DNA of 64,000 nt from VXYL01 sp965243175 (GTDB lineage: Bacteria; Pseudomonadota; Gammaproteobacteria; Pseudomonadales; Azotimanducaceae). The stretch spans positions 2,418,001 to 2,482,000 of the forward strand of contig OZ251532.1 in the NCBI GenBank assembly GCA_965243175.1. Reading direction: 5' to 3'. The translations under genes were made by a program, and so were the position numbers. Positions 42,283 through 51,557 of this stretch are shown here, piece after piece. The notes beneath the pieces are model-generated. The model had not been told where the DNA came from. It did no database searches and worked only from the letters and a program-made list of their open reading frames with translations. How positions within the stretch are numbered: position 1 is the first letter of the stretch; every line of letters begins with the position of its first letter.

Positions 42283-43920
42283 CTATGTACGGCGGGAATG
42301 GTCGCGGTTGTTCCGCTCTCGTCGCCTGCTTTGGCGCGAACGGTGCGCCAGAGTCGTGTCCTTCGGGGTTGGTTCCGTGCCGTGGGCCTGCAACAGGCCG
42401 CGTGCTTCGGTCGCCCGTCCGTGATCGATCATGATCTCGACCCAAGTATTCGTCACGTTTTCCGCAGCCGCCGGTGACGCTTCGGCGCGGAAACGGTCGA
42501 AGACCTCGGCCGCTCGTTCCAGATCTTCTTGATCGGCCAACAGACGAATGAGTTCCACCGTCAGCGCGGCGGAGCCCACATTCGCGCGCCACGCTTCTTG
42601 AACGCGTCGGAAGGCATCGTCCTCGCCGCTGACCGCACGCAGATAGGCGGCGTCTTCCAGCGCCGACACGGCCGCGTACTCCGGGTGGGCGGGCAGCGTG
42701 GCGCGAAACCAGTCGGCGCCAAAGTCGAACTCCGGCGCCGGCGAACCGTTCTCTTCCATTGCGCGGTAGATCGCCGGCAGGCCGGTTCGATAGCCCTCCG
42801 CCAGATCCAGCGTCTTCAAGAACTCGCCGATGCGCGGGTTGCGGTTGGGGACGGGAGGAACCGAGGCGTCTCGCGCCAAATGATGCGCCTCGATGCCGGG
42901 CACCGGCCCCGGGTAGCTGATCACTTCCACCCGGTCTGGGTACAGGCAGACCTTGGTCGGCTCCATGACGTCGGGGCGGTAGCTGCGATGGAAGACGGCG
43001 TTGACCAACGCTTCCCGCATCGCGGGAACGGGAAAGTTGACCCAGCCTCTGACTTGGCTGCGCTCGCGCTGCTTCTGGATGTGCGAACGCGAGAGCCCTT
43101 CGAGGTGGCGTAGACAGCTGCGCAACTGTCCCGCGAGCGGGCCGCGGAACACGAACTCGTCTTGTACTCTGCCCGCGCTATCGGCGGCGAACCGGGCAAC
43201 GACGATCCTGGCGCCGGGAAACCACTGTTGCGGATCGTCTGAGAAGAACAGCAGGCCGACGTTGCGCGGCGCTTCGTGGTTGTTGACGCGAGAGGTGATT
43301 TGCAGGTGTCTGTAGACGGTCGCCGCGTCGCGCTGTTCGCGCAGGGCGCTGCGCGCGTCGTGCAGGTATTCCCGAACCATGCCCTCGCGCAGGTCCTCCA
43401 TTTGCGCCGTGGGAGCGACTTGGTTGTCCCACGGGATCGGCGCGGCTTGCGCCAGCAATGCCGTGAGCTGGCCGTTCGCTTGGGCGTCGGCGGTTTCCGA
43501 GCCGACGCGTATCCAATACTTCCAATCGCCCCGACCTTCGGGCGCCCGGTGGGGGCGGCTTTGGCTGGCTGGCGCCCAGACGACCAGCACGTCCTTGCCG
43601 TCCAGCTTCTCCGGCGACAGCACCGGCGCGTAGCTCGGCCTCATCGCTTTGCAGCGGCCGCGTATCCACCGTTGCGCCTTGTCGATGGCTTCGCCGCTGA
43701 GACCCGCGATGCGCTCGGCGTCACCGGTTTCGGCGTCGCGTACGCCGATGACGACGTAGCCGCCGTTGAGATTCTGAAAGTCGTTCGCAAAGGCGCAGAT
43801 CGTCGTCAGAACCTGCTGGCCGGTCGTGTGTTCGTCCCAGCTCGCCTTGAACTCCACGCGCACGGACTCGGTGCGACCGTTCACCAAGTCCAGAACATTG
43901 ATTGGCAGTACCGAGGTCAT
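42283..43920 (-). CDS. AlbA_2 (Schlafen-type) plus HATPase-like regulator or defence protein
   Basis: A 545-residue protein. The N-terminal AlbA_2/Schlafen-like domain (residues 1-130) has SVRVEFKASWDEHTTGQQVL, TICAFANDFQNLNGGYVVIG. A central HATPase/RecG-C-like part has FPVPAMREALVNAVFHRSYR, KVCLYPDRVEVISYPGPVP. The last 150 residues resemble short helical repeats. Such AlbA_2 proteins are common beside mobile DNA and in phage defence, with roles as transcription factors or nucleases. I chose ATG 43920 where the domain begins. Specific function is unknown. Confidence 0.75.
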   Translation of the reverse strand: MTSVLPINVLDLVNGRTESVRVEFKASWDEHTTGQQVLTTICAFANDFQNLNGGYVVIGVRDAETGDAERIAGLSGEAIDKAQRWIRGRCKAMRPSYAPVLSPEKLDGKDVLVVWAPASQSRPHRAPEGRGDWKYWIRVGSETADAQANGQLTALLAQAAPIPWDNQVAPTAQMEDLREGMVREYLHDARSALREQRDAATVYRHLQITSRVNNHEAPRNVGLLFFSDDPQQWFPGARIVVARFAADSAGRVQDEFVFRGPLAGQLRSCLRHLEGLSRSHIQKQRERSQVRGWVNFPVPAMREALVNAVFHRSYRPDVMEPTKVCLYPDRVEVISYPGPVPGIEAHHLARDASVPPVPNRNPRIGEFLKTLDLAEGYRTGLPAIYRAMEENGSPAPEFDFGADWFRATLPAHPEYAAVSALEDAAYLRAVSGEDDAFRRVQEAWRANVGSAALTVELIRLLADQEDLERAAEVFDRFRAEASPAAAENVTNTWVEIMIDHGRATEARGLLQAHGTEPTPKDTTLAHRSRQSRRRERNNRDHSRRT

Positions 43921-43992
43921 TGGGTCATTGTCGGGAAGTCTCGTTTGAGCCGTCAATGGCTTGCACTCGCCGGACCGCTAGACAGCGCTACG

Positions 43993-45303
43993 TCAAGCCA
44001 AGCCGACTTCCTCCCAAGGGCCCGTGATGGCGAATGTGATGCCGGGCTTTTGCAGGTTTGCGAAGACCCAATCTCCCACGCAGCAGGCGCCGCACCATTC
44101 GGACTTGCGGAAGTCGCCGCGGAAGCGCTTGAAGTCGGCGAGCACGACGTCGTTTTCGGCGATTGGAACCAGGTCGCCGGAGGGGAGCAGGGCGCACAGT
44201 CGGCTGGGGGCGGCGCCGTGGTCTTCGCACAGGAGCAATGCGCCGCTTGGCGTGGTGGCCACGTTGTCCGGCATGTTCAGAGGGTCGCCGAGGCCCGCCT
44301 CGAAGAAGAGGCGCAGGCGGGAGGCGGCGATGTCGAGTTCCCAGACCTGGCCCTTGCCGGCGAAGCCGCCGTTCGTGGAGACGACGTAGAGGCGCCCGTC
44401 GTCGTGGCAGCAGCCTTCGAGGCGCTTGAAGGTCATGCCTCCCCGGGCCCGGCCTTGGCGGAAGACGGATTCGCGGCCGATGCCTTCGGGGTTGTCGATG
44501 TCCACCCAGGAGACGGGCAAGGCCATGCCTTGCAGCCAGAGGCCGCGGAAGCCGCGGCGGCTGTCCACGGCGAGCATCTGCAACTTGCCCGGCGTACGCA
44601 GGGAAGCGGTGCCCGATGCGGCGGCGTTCGGAACGAATCGATAGAGGCCGGCGCTCTGCTCGTCTTCGGTGAGGTAGACGATGCCGGTTCGCGGGTCCAC
44701 CGCCGCCGCTTCGTGCTTGAAGCGCCCCAGGCCGGCGAGGGGTACGGCATCGCTGGCACCATCGGCGGGAACCTCGAAGACGTAGCCGTGCGGGCGTTCC
44801 ACGCGCTCGCTCCCCGGGTCGACGGTGGTCTCCTCGCAGCTCAGCCAGCTGCCCCAAGGGGTGACCCCGCCAGCGCAGTTCTTGTAGGTGCCAGCCAGCG
44901 AGACGCGGGACGAAAGCCATTCGCCGCGGCGCAGGTCGAAACGCAGCGTGGTGGTGCCGCCGCCGCAACGGGCATCGTAGAACGGCGACGGCGCCAACAG
45001 CGGCGCCAGGGCGATCTCGTGGTTGCGCACGAGAGTCACGGCGCCGTCCGCGTCCACGAAGGCGCCCATGCCGTCGTGCAGGCCGGAGACGACGTTGCCG
45101 TCGTCGGCCGTCTCGAGGGACCAGCTGAACGACTTGCAGCGAAAGCCCGGCGGCAGTTTCAGCAGCGACGCGCCGGTGGTTTCGTCCAGCGCGGAAACCA
45201 GCTGCCGGGGCGCTCTCGCGTTGGCGGCCAGGCCCCGCCAGGAAAGACCGGCCAAGGCGCCCGCGGTCGCCGTGGCCATGAGAACGTCGCGCCGTCTCGC
45301 CAT
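43993..45303 (-). CDS. PhoX-family (DUF839) Tat-exported phosphatase
   Basis: A 436-residue DUF839/PhoX protein with a twin-arginine signal (ARRRDVLMATATAGALAGLS). Features include FRCKSFSWSLETADDGNVVS, HDGMGAFVDADGAVTLVRNH, the calcium/iron-binding region SWLSCEETTVDPGSERVERP, FKHEAAAVDPRTGIVYLTED and MPDNVATTPSGALLLCEDH. PhoX enzymes release phosphate from organic esters in the periplasm. The length is below well-known PhoX, so it may be one of the shorter DUF839 relatives. It is divergent from the glycan operon. Confidence 0.8.
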   Translation of the reverse strand: MARRRDVLMATATAGALAGLSWRGLAANARAPRQLVSALDETTGASLLKLPPGFRCKSFSWSLETADDGNVVSGLHDGMGAFVDADGAVTLVRNHEIALAPLLAPSPFYDARCGGGTTTLRFDLRRGEWLSSRVSLAGTYKNCAGGVTPWGSWLSCEETTVDPGSERVERPHGYVFEVPADGASDAVPLAGLGRFKHEAAAVDPRTGIVYLTEDEQSAGLYRFVPNAAASGTASLRTPGKLQMLAVDSRRGFRGLWLQGMALPVSWVDIDNPEGIGRESVFRQGRARGGMTFKRLEGCCHDDGRLYVVSTNGGFAGKGQVWELDIAASRLRLFFEAGLGDPLNMPDNVATTPSGALLLCEDHGAAPSRLCALLPSGDLVPIAENDVVLADFKRFRGDFRKSEWCGACCVGDWVFANLQKPGITFAITGPWEEVGLA

Positions 45304-45397
45304 GCGTCGAATGCTACGCCATGAAGGGGTGCCATTGCCGAAGGCCACCACGGCGCAAGACAATGCGCCAAACCGCCGTGCGGCGGATGGACATGCG

Positions 45398-46498
45398 ATG
45401 ATGAAGGTGGTTCAGGTGCTGCCGGCGCTCGAAGGCGGCGGCGTCGAACAAGGCACGTTGGAGATCGCCGAGGCGCTGGTTCGCGCCGGGCACGAATCGG
45501 TGGTGGTCTCAGGCGGGGGCCGGATGGTCGAAACGCTGGAACTCGGCGGCAGCCGCCATGTGCAGTGGCGCATCGGCGCCAAGCGGCCAAGGACGTTGCT
45601 GGAAGTGCGGCGCTTTCGACGCTGGCTCGCCGCCGAACGCCCGCATGTCGTCCACGCCCGTTCGCGCATGCCGGCCTGGGTGTGCTGGCTGGCGTGGCGG
45701 CGCATGGCGACGGAAACGCGGCCGCGTTTCGTGACCACCGTCCACGGCCTCTACTCGGTGGGCGCCTACAGCGCGGTGATGACGCGCGGCGAACGCACCA
45801 TCGCCGTTTCCGACACGGCGCGGCGCTACGTCGAACGCAACTATCCGCGCACACCGCCGCAAGCCTTGCGAACCATCCACCGTGGCGTTGATGCCGGCCG
45901 CTACCACCGCAGCTTCGAGCCGGGGAGCGACTGGCGCGAACGCTGGCGGGGGGAGTTTCCCCAGCTCGTCGGCAAGCGGCTGGTGCTGCTGCCGGGGCGC
46001 GTCACGCGGCTCAAGGGCCATCGCGACTTCATCGCCGTGCTGGAACGCTTGCGTCCGGAGTTTCCCGATGTGGCCGGGCTCGTCGTGGGCGGCACGGACC
46101 CGAAGCATCGGCGCTACGAGCGCGAACTGCGGGACTTGGCGCCGTGGCTGGTCTTCGTCGGCCATCGGACGGATCTGCGGGAAATCATGGCGGCGGCGAC
46201 GGTCGTCACCTCGTTCTCCACGCAGCCGGAGTCGTTCGGGCGCACGGTGCTCGAAGCGCTGTCTCTCGGCACGCCGGTGGTCGGCTACGACCACGGCGGC
46301 GTCGGGGAGATTTTGGCGAAGGCGTTTCCGCCGGGGCGGGCGCTCGCTGGTAGCGTCGAGGACGCCACGGCCAAGCTGCGTTGTGTTCTGGCCGACGAAG
46401 AGGCGGCGCGGCGGGCGATACGCGAGCACGACTTCGACGTACATCGCATGTGTGCGCAGACGTTGGCGCTGTACAGCGAACTCGCGGAGGCGGCGTGA
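45398..46498 (+). CDS. Glycosyltransferase family 4-type
   Basis: A 366-residue GT-B glycosyltransferase: MMKVVQVLPALEGGGVEQGT, HVVHARSRMPAWVCWLAWRR, RFVTTVHGLYSVGAYSAVMT, RLVLLPGRVTRLKGHRDFIA and the EX7E nucleotide-sugar site in PESFGRTVLEALSLGTPVVG. It would transfer a sugar onto LPS core, O-antigen or another envelope glycan. Start is the ATG pair at 45398/45401. It opens an operon whose next GTG overlaps its stop (GTGA). Confidence 0.88.
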   Translation: MMKVVQVLPALEGGGVEQGTLEIAEALVRAGHESVVVSGGGRMVETLELGGSRHVQWRIGAKRPRTLLEVRRFRRWLAAERPHVVHARSRMPAWVCWLAWRRMATETRPRFVTTVHGLYSVGAYSAVMTRGERTIAVSDTARRYVERNYPRTPPQALRTIHRGVDAGRYHRSFEPGSDWRERWRGEFPQLVGKRLVLLPGRVTRLKGHRDFIAVLERLRPEFPDVAGLVVGGTDPKHRRYERELRDLAPWLVFVGHRTDLREIMAAATVVTSFSTQPESFGRTVLEALSLGTPVVGYDHGGVGEILAKAFPPGRALAGSVEDATAKLRCVLADEEAARRAIREHDFDVHRMCAQTLALYSELAEAA

Positions 46499-47325
46499 CG
46501 GGGCAGCTGGTCGGCGCTGCGATCCTCGGGATCGCCATCCTTGCCGGGGCCGCCTTCTCGGTCCGCTACGCTTGGTGGCGGCGCACCGTGGATTACAGGC
46601 ACCCGCGCATTCTGATGTACCACATGGTTCGCGAAGCCCTGCCGGGCGCACGCTTCAACAAACTCCGCGTTCGCCCGGCGGAGTTCGAACGGCAAGTGCG
46701 GAAGCTCGCCGCCGAGGGTTGGCGCTTCGCGTTCGTTTCCGAACTGCCGGCGCTGCAAGGCGAGCGCAAGGTGGTCGCGCTCACCTTCGACGACGGCTAC
46801 CGCGACAACTACCTCGCCGCGCACCCCGTGCTGGCGAAGTACGGCGCCAAGGCGACGCTGTACCTCGTCGTGGACCGCTTCGGGCGCGACTGGTCCACGG
46901 CCAAGAAGGCGCACCACGACGAGGGCGAACTTGGCGCCGAGGAGAAGCTCGGCGACGACGAGGTGCGCGCCATGCTCGACTCCGGGCTGTGGGAGCTGGG
47001 CGCCCACACGCTCACCCATCCGCTGCTGCCGGCGCTCGGCCCGGAGCAGCGGCGGCGCGAGATCGCGGATGGGAAGGCGGCGTTGGAGAGTCGATTCGAG
47101 ACCCGCGTGCAGTCCTTCGCCTATCCCTTCGGCATCTTCGCGGCGGAAGACGTGGCGATGGTCGAAGCCGCTGGCTATCGGCACGCGGTCACCACGGAAC
47201 CCGGCATCAGCACCGATCTCGAAGCGGATGCGCTCGAACTCAAGCGCATCAAGGTGAGCGGCAAGGAAGGCCGCCTGGGGTTCGCGATGCGACTGCGCGG
47301 CGGCCTTCGCGGCCTTGGCAAGTAG
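46495..47325 (+). CDS. Membrane-anchored polysaccharide deacetylase
   Basis: A 276-residue protein with an N-terminal anchor (GQLVGAAILGIAILAGAAFS) and a NodB domain: PRILMYHMVREALPGARFNK, VVALTFDDGYRDNYLAAHPV (the two catalytic/metal Asp), ELGAHTLTHPLLPALG (His-x3-His metal site), and FAYPFGIFAAEDVAMVEAAG. It removes N-acetyl or similar groups from an envelope glycan. GTG 46495 is coupled to the glycosyltransferase before it. Confidence 0.87.
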   Translation: MTGQLVGAAILGIAILAGAAFSVRYAWWRRTVDYRHPRILMYHMVREALPGARFNKLRVRPAEFERQVRKLAAEGWRFAFVSELPALQGERKVVALTFDDGYRDNYLAAHPVLAKYGAKATLYLVVDRFGRDWSTAKKAHHDEGELGAEEKLGDDEVRAMLDSGLWELGAHTLTHPLLPALGPEQRRREIADGKAALESRFETRVQSFAYPFGIFAAEDVAMVEAAGYRHAVTTEPGISTDLEADALELKRIKVSGKEGRLGFAMRLRGGLRGLGK

Positions 47326-47333
47326 TGCCGGCC

Positions 47334-48338
47334 ATGAACATCTGTCTTGTCATGGGTGGCGACGAAACCGGCGGCTTGGAGACGCACTTCGCCGACCTTG
47401 CGAACGGTCTGGCCGCGCTTGCCGCCCCGAACGAGCAAGTCGCCGCCATAGCCCACGAGCGCTTCGCCGGCGCTTTCGACGACGCGGTAAGCTTCATCTC
47501 TTTGGACTTGACCCGCAGCCGCCGCAATCCATTGCTGAAGCGCCGCTTCGGGCGGATCATCCGCGACTTGGCGCCGGACATCGTTCACGCTCACGGCGGC
47601 AAGGCCGCGCATCTGCTCGCTGCTGTGCGCCCTAGGGCGCGGCTGGTGGGCACGGTGCATGGCTTGAAGAAGAATCTCGCCGCCTACCGGCGCTTCGACG
47701 CCGTGATCGGCGTCAGCGCAGGCGTGCTCGAAGCCCTCGACCACCCTCGCAAGACCGTCATCCACAACGGCGTGGCGCCCGCGCCCTCGCCGATCTCCGC
47801 TGGCGAACTGCGCCGGCGGTTCGACATTCCTTCGCACCGCCCGGTCACGTTGGCCGTTGGCCGCCTCGTCCCGGTGAAGGGCCTAACGAAGCTAGTGGAG
47901 GTCTGGCACGAGGGCTTGGGCCAGCTACTGATTCTCGGCGACGGCCCGCAGCTCGGTGCGCTGGAAGCGCTGGCGGCCGGCAAGCCGGTAACGTTGGCGG
48001 GATTCCAAGCCGATGCGCGGGCGCTCATGGGCGGCGCGGACCTGCTCGCCATCGCTTCCGAACGCGAAGGATTCAGCTACACGATGGTGGAAGCCCTGCA
48101 CGCAAGGCTGCCCGTGGTTTCCACGCCCGTGCCAGGGGCGCTGGACTTTCTTCCTGTAAGCCACATCGTCTCGCCGGACGACCTCGGTGTGGCCGTCGCC
48201 CGCTGTCTCCGCGATCTCGAAGGTGCGCGCGAACGGATGCGCGACACCTTCGACTGGGCCGTCGAGGCGCTGACCGTGGAGCGGATGGCGGAGCAGACCC
48301 GCGATGTCTACGACGCCTTGCGGACGACGCCATGCTGA
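47334..48338 (+). CDS. Glycosyltransferase family 4-type, second copy
   Basis: A 334-residue GT-B glycosyltransferase: MNICLVMGGDETGGLETHFA, PDIVHAHGGKAAHLLAAVR, LVGTVHGLKKNLAAYRRFDA, PVTLAVGRLVPVKGLTKLVE, and SEREGFSYTMVEALHARLPV with the EX7E pair. It is 8 bp after the deacetylase and ends inside the YrbL gene, so the run is probably one transcript. Acceptor and donor are unknown; LPS core sugars are likely from context. Confidence 0.87.
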   Translation: MNICLVMGGDETGGLETHFADLANGLAALAAPNEQVAAIAHERFAGAFDDAVSFISLDLTRSRRNPLLKRRFGRIIRDLAPDIVHAHGGKAAHLLAAVRPRARLVGTVHGLKKNLAAYRRFDAVIGVSAGVLEALDHPRKTVIHNGVAPAPSPISAGELRRRFDIPSHRPVTLAVGRLVPVKGLTKLVEVWHEGLGQLLILGDGPQLGALEALAAGKPVTLAGFQADARALMGGADLLAIASEREGFSYTMVEALHARLPVVSTPVPGALDFLPVSHIVSPDDLGVAVARCLRDLEGARERMRDTFDWAVEALTVERMAEQTRDVYDALRTTPC

Positions 48339-48970
48339 AACTGGCCGAGCGGCAGCCTTTCGCGATTGGCGGCACGCGCCGCTGCTACGTCCATCCGGCG
48401 GACGAGGGGCTGTGCGTGAAGGTGCTGCGCGAGGATCGCACCGCGGCGGCTCGGTTGCGGGCGGCCACGGGTTGGCGGAAGCTCAAGGGCGAGCGCGGCT
48501 TCGACGACCAGCGCAAGGAACTCAAGGCGTATCGCGCCCTCGAACGGCGCGGCGCGAGCGACTGGACCCATGTGCCGCGTTGCCACGGCGCGGTGGAGAC
48601 GGACATGGGCGTCGGCATCGTCACCGACCTGCACCGCGATTGGCAGGGCGACTTTCCGCCCAACTTGGAGGAATTGCTGCCGCAAAGCGGCATGTCCGCC
48701 GCGCTGGTGGACGCGGTGGACGAGTTCAAGGCGTGGCTGCGGCGCGACCTGTTCCTCTCCCGGGATCTGCTGCCGCACAACATCATCGCCGTGGCGGACT
48801 CGCCGACGCGCTACCGGCTGGTGATCGTCGACGGCATCGGCAACAGCGAGCTGGTGCCGTTCTCGAACTGGTTCAAGACCAGTGCGCGGCGCAAGGTGGA
48901 GCGGAAGATCCGCAAGTTCGACTACCGGCTGCGCATCCTGCTGCCGGATGACGGCGATGCAGCGGCTTAA
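48332..48970 (+). CDS. YrbL-family protein (kinase-like fold)
   Basis: A 212-residue YrbL-type protein: LAERQPFAIGGTRRCYVHPA, CVKVLREDRTAAARLRAATG, HVPRCHGAVETDMGVGIVTD, LFLSRDLLPHNIIAVADSPT, RLVIVDGIGNSELVPFSNWF. It looks like a small aminoglycoside-kinase-like fold with D-x-x-x-x-N (RDLLPHNI) and the metal Asp in IVDGIG. YrbL is known from the PhoP/PmrA regulons of enterics. It overlaps genes on both sides (7 and 14 bp), as in an envelope operon; a heptose or core-sugar kinase role is possible. Confidence 0.8.
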   Translation: MLKLAERQPFAIGGTRRCYVHPADEGLCVKVLREDRTAAARLRAATGWRKLKGERGFDDQRKELKAYRALERRGASDWTHVPRCHGAVETDMGVGIVTDLHRDWQGDFPPNLEELLPQSGMSAALVDAVDEFKAWLRRDLFLSRDLLPHNIIAVADSPTRYRLVIVDGIGNSELVPFSNWFKTSARRKVERKIRKFDYRLRILLPDDGDAAA

Positions 48971-49679
48971 GCGCCTCGAAGTGCGGCTGCGCGGTTTGCG
49001 CAATCGCGCAGCGCCGTTGCTCTACGCTGGCAACGCCTTCCACTGCCCGGCCTGCGAGCGCTCGTTCCGCAAGTTCCGAACCGCCGGCCGCGAACGGCGG
49101 CGCAACGCCGTGTGCCCGGGCTGCGCGGCGCGGGAACGGGATCGGCTGGCGTCGCTCTTTCTGCGCGACATGGCGCCGACCACGCGCCTCCTGCACATCG
49201 CCCCGGAGGCGTGCTTGGCGGAGCGGCTGCGCGAGCTGGCCGGTGGCGGCTACGTCAGCGCCGACCTGATGCGCACGGACGTCCACGAACGCCTCGACAT
49301 GCTGGCGCTGCCGCATCGCGACGGCACGTTCGGCGGCGTCTATTGCAGCCATGTGCTGCAGGACGTGCGCGACGACATCCGCGCCATGGCGGAAGTGTTC
49401 CGCGTTCTGGCGCCGGGCGGCTGGGCGATTCTCAACGTGCCCGTCCGTGGCGCGAAGACCAAGGATCACCCGGACGCGCCGCTGCATGTTCGGGCAGCAG
49501 ACGACCCGCGGCCGCCGGAGCACTTGCGAACCTACGGGCGGGACTTCCCCGAGCGCATGGCGGCGGTTGGTTTTCGTGTGCGCGTGGCGACCGCCGCGGA
49601 CCTGGCGGCAGAGGCTGAACAGCGGCGCTTCGGCATCGAGAGCGCTGCTGGCGCGATCCACTTCGGCACCAAGCCATGA
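48957..49679 (+). CDS. Zinc-ribbon SAM-dependent methyltransferase
   Basis: A 240-residue class I methyltransferase with an N-terminal zinc-ribbon: FHCPACERSFRKFRTAGRER then NAVCPGCAARERDRLA, giving two CPxC knuckles. The Rossmann part has RLLHIAPEACLAERLRELAG, FGGVYCSHVLQDVRDDIRAM and FRVLAPGGWAILNVPV. It is embedded in the glycan operon and may O-methylate a sugar. It overlaps YrbL by 14 bp and its TGA overlaps the next ATG (ATGA). The ATG at 48957 is where the family start fits. Confidence 0.8.
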   Translation: MQRLKRLEVRLRGLRNRAAPLLYAGNAFHCPACERSFRKFRTAGRERRRNAVCPGCAARERDRLASLFLRDMAPTTRLLHIAPEACLAERLRELAGGGYVSADLMRTDVHERLDMLALPHRDGTFGGVYCSHVLQDVRDDIRAMAEVFRVLAPGGWAILNVPVRGAKTKDHPDAPLHVRAADDPRPPEHLRTYGRDFPERMAAVGFRVRVATAADLAAEAEQRRFGIESAAGAIHFGTKP

Positions 49680-50422
49680 GCGGACGCCCCGGCACGGCGC
49701 GTTTGGCGTTGGCGGTGTTCGGCGCGTGGATGGCGATCCTCTCCGCGCTGGTCGAAGCGAACGAAGCGGCGACGCTGCGCTACGACATCCAGGTGGCGTG
49801 GATTCCGGCTGGCGAGATCGTCATGTCCCTGACCGAAAACGACGACCGCTATGCCCTCTCCGGCACCGTGGCGACGAGTCGGCTGATGGAGCGCTTCTTC
49901 ATCTGGCATGGCCGCTTCGTCTCCATCGGGCGCTACCGCGAGCGCTTTCCGCACACCGATGCCTACATGCTCTGGGGGCGCGACGACGAGGGGCTGGAAA
50001 CACTGCTTTCCTTCGGCGGCAGCACCACCATCCGCAGCCCTGGGCGCTCGCCGCGCTACATGGACCAGCCTTCGGGTTCGGACTTCATGTCGGTGACGTT
50101 CCTCGCCCCGCACTGCATCGTCGAGACGACCCTCCACGACGGCAAGCGCGTCTACCGGCTGCATCTCGAAGACAGCGCCGACAGGGAGATGCTCGAACGC
50201 CGACCGCCCTACTACTCCGGCCCGGCGCGGCGCTGCGACTACCGCTTCCGCCATCCATCCGGCGCCACGCGCCGCCTCTCGCTGTGGGTTGCCTCCTGGC
50301 AAGGGCGCGAACTGCCGGTGCGACTGCGCGTACGCCTGCCGTTCCTACCCGACGGCCACCTGCACCTGCGCGTCGACGAACTCGATGCGCAACGCATGGA
50401 CACCGGCCACCTCGGGCGTTAG
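49676..50422 (+). CDS. DUF3108 exported protein
   Basis: A 248-residue DUF3108 protein with an N-terminal signal (LALAVFGAWMAILSALVEA), then LRYDIQVAWIPAGEIVMSLT, TVATSRLMERFFIWHGRFVS and FRHPSGATRRLSLWVASWQG. DUF3108 proteins are secreted beta-rich proteins of unknown role, frequent near LPS genes. It ends the glycan operon and overlaps the methyltransferase by 4 bp. Confidence 0.8.
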   Translation: MSGRPGTARLALAVFGAWMAILSALVEANEAATLRYDIQVAWIPAGEIVMSLTENDDRYALSGTVATSRLMERFFIWHGRFVSIGRYRERFPHTDAYMLWGRDDEGLETLLSFGGSTTIRSPGRSPRYMDQPSGSDFMSVTFLAPHCIVETTLHDGKRVYRLHLEDSADREMLERRPPYYSGPARRCDYRFRHPSGATRRLSLWVASWQGRELPVRLRVRLPFLPDGHLHLRVDELDAQRMDTGHLGR

Positions 50423-50484
50423 CGCACGACGCCAAGGTACCATGCGCTCTCGCAAGGTCGCGGGGCAGCAAGGGGCAGTTCGTC

Positions 50485-51498
50485 TTGACCATTCGCTTGG
50501 GCGTGCTCGACCAGTCGCCGATTGGACGCGGCGAGAGCGCCGCGGACGCAATCGCGCACAGCGCGGCGCTGGCGAAGCGCTGCGAGGAACTCGGCTACCA
50601 CCGCTACTGGGTGGCGGAGCACCACGCTTCCGACACCCTCGCCAGCTCGTCGCCGGAGATCCTCATCACACGCCTGGCGGCGGAAACCGAGCGCATCAGG
50701 GTCGGCTCCGGGGGCGTGATGCTCTCGCACTACTCGCCCTACAAGGTGGCCGAGAACTTCCGCCTGCTGGAGGTGCTCTATCCGGGGCGCATCGACCTGG
50801 GCGTTGGCCGCGCCCCCGGCAGCGACGGCTTGACCGCCGCAGCCCTCGCCTACGGCAATCCGCTCGGCATCGAATACTATCCGGCGAAGGTGAAGGACCT
50901 CATGGCGTTCGTCTCCGGCAAGCCGCCGCTGACCGAGGCGTTCCGCAACCTGAAGGCGACGCCAGCGGCAGCCACGGCGCCGGAAGTATGGCTGCTCGGT
51001 TCCAGCTTCGACAGCGCCGCCTACGCGGCGCGCTTCGGCATCGCCTACTCCCACGCCCACTTCATCGCCCCGCAGCCAGCGGTGGCGGCGCTGCGCCAGT
51101 ACCGCCAGAACTTCGCGCCGGAGCACTTGAACGCACCGTACTCCTCGGTGGGCGTGTTCGCCATCGTCGCCGAGGACGAAGAACGCGCCGAACTCTTCCT
51201 GCGCCTGCGCGAACTCACCCGCATTCGCCGCGACCGCGGCCTGCACGGCCCGCCGCCCAGCCTGGAGGACGCCGCCCGCCACCCATTCACCGACGAGGAA
51301 CTCGAAGCGATGCGCGGCAAGCGCTCGCGCCAGATCGTCGGCACGCCGCCACAAGTGAAGGCGGGCATCGAAGCGCTGGCGGAGGAATCGCTCGCCGACG
51401 AGGTGATCGTCCTCACCATCACGCCGACGTTCGAGGACCGCGTGAAGTCCTACGAACTGCTGGCAAGCGCTTTCGGGATGGCGCAAAGCGATGCCTGA
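50485..51498 (+). CDS. LLM-class flavin-dependent oxidoreductase
   Basis: A 337-residue luciferase-like monooxygenase: IRLGVLDQSPIGRGESAADA, YHRYWVAEHHASDTLASSSP, RIRVGSGGVMLSHYSPYKVA, YPGRIDLGVGRAPGSD, and EVWLLGSSFDSAAYAARFGI. The N-terminal DQSP and WVAEHH signatures place it in the MsnO8-like group. The FMN-using oxygenase reaction is unknown. No suitable ATG precedes the fold; TTG at 50485 after AAGGGG is my choice. It is 62 bp after DUF3108. Confidence 0.8.
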   Translation: MTIRLGVLDQSPIGRGESAADAIAHSAALAKRCEELGYHRYWVAEHHASDTLASSSPEILITRLAAETERIRVGSGGVMLSHYSPYKVAENFRLLEVLYPGRIDLGVGRAPGSDGLTAAALAYGNPLGIEYYPAKVKDLMAFVSGKPPLTEAFRNLKATPAAATAPEVWLLGSSFDSAAYAARFGIAYSHAHFIAPQPAVAALRQYRQNFAPEHLNAPYSSVGVFAIVAEDEERAELFLRLRELTRIRRDRGLHGPPPSLEDAARHPFTDEELEAMRGKRSRQIVGTPPQVKAGIEALAEESLADEVIVLTITPTFEDRVKSYELLASAFGMAQSDA

Positions 51499-51557
51499 CG
51501 GGCGCCCGCCGGCGTATACTCCGCACCGAACCGTACCGCGCTGTTTTGGGAACACGC

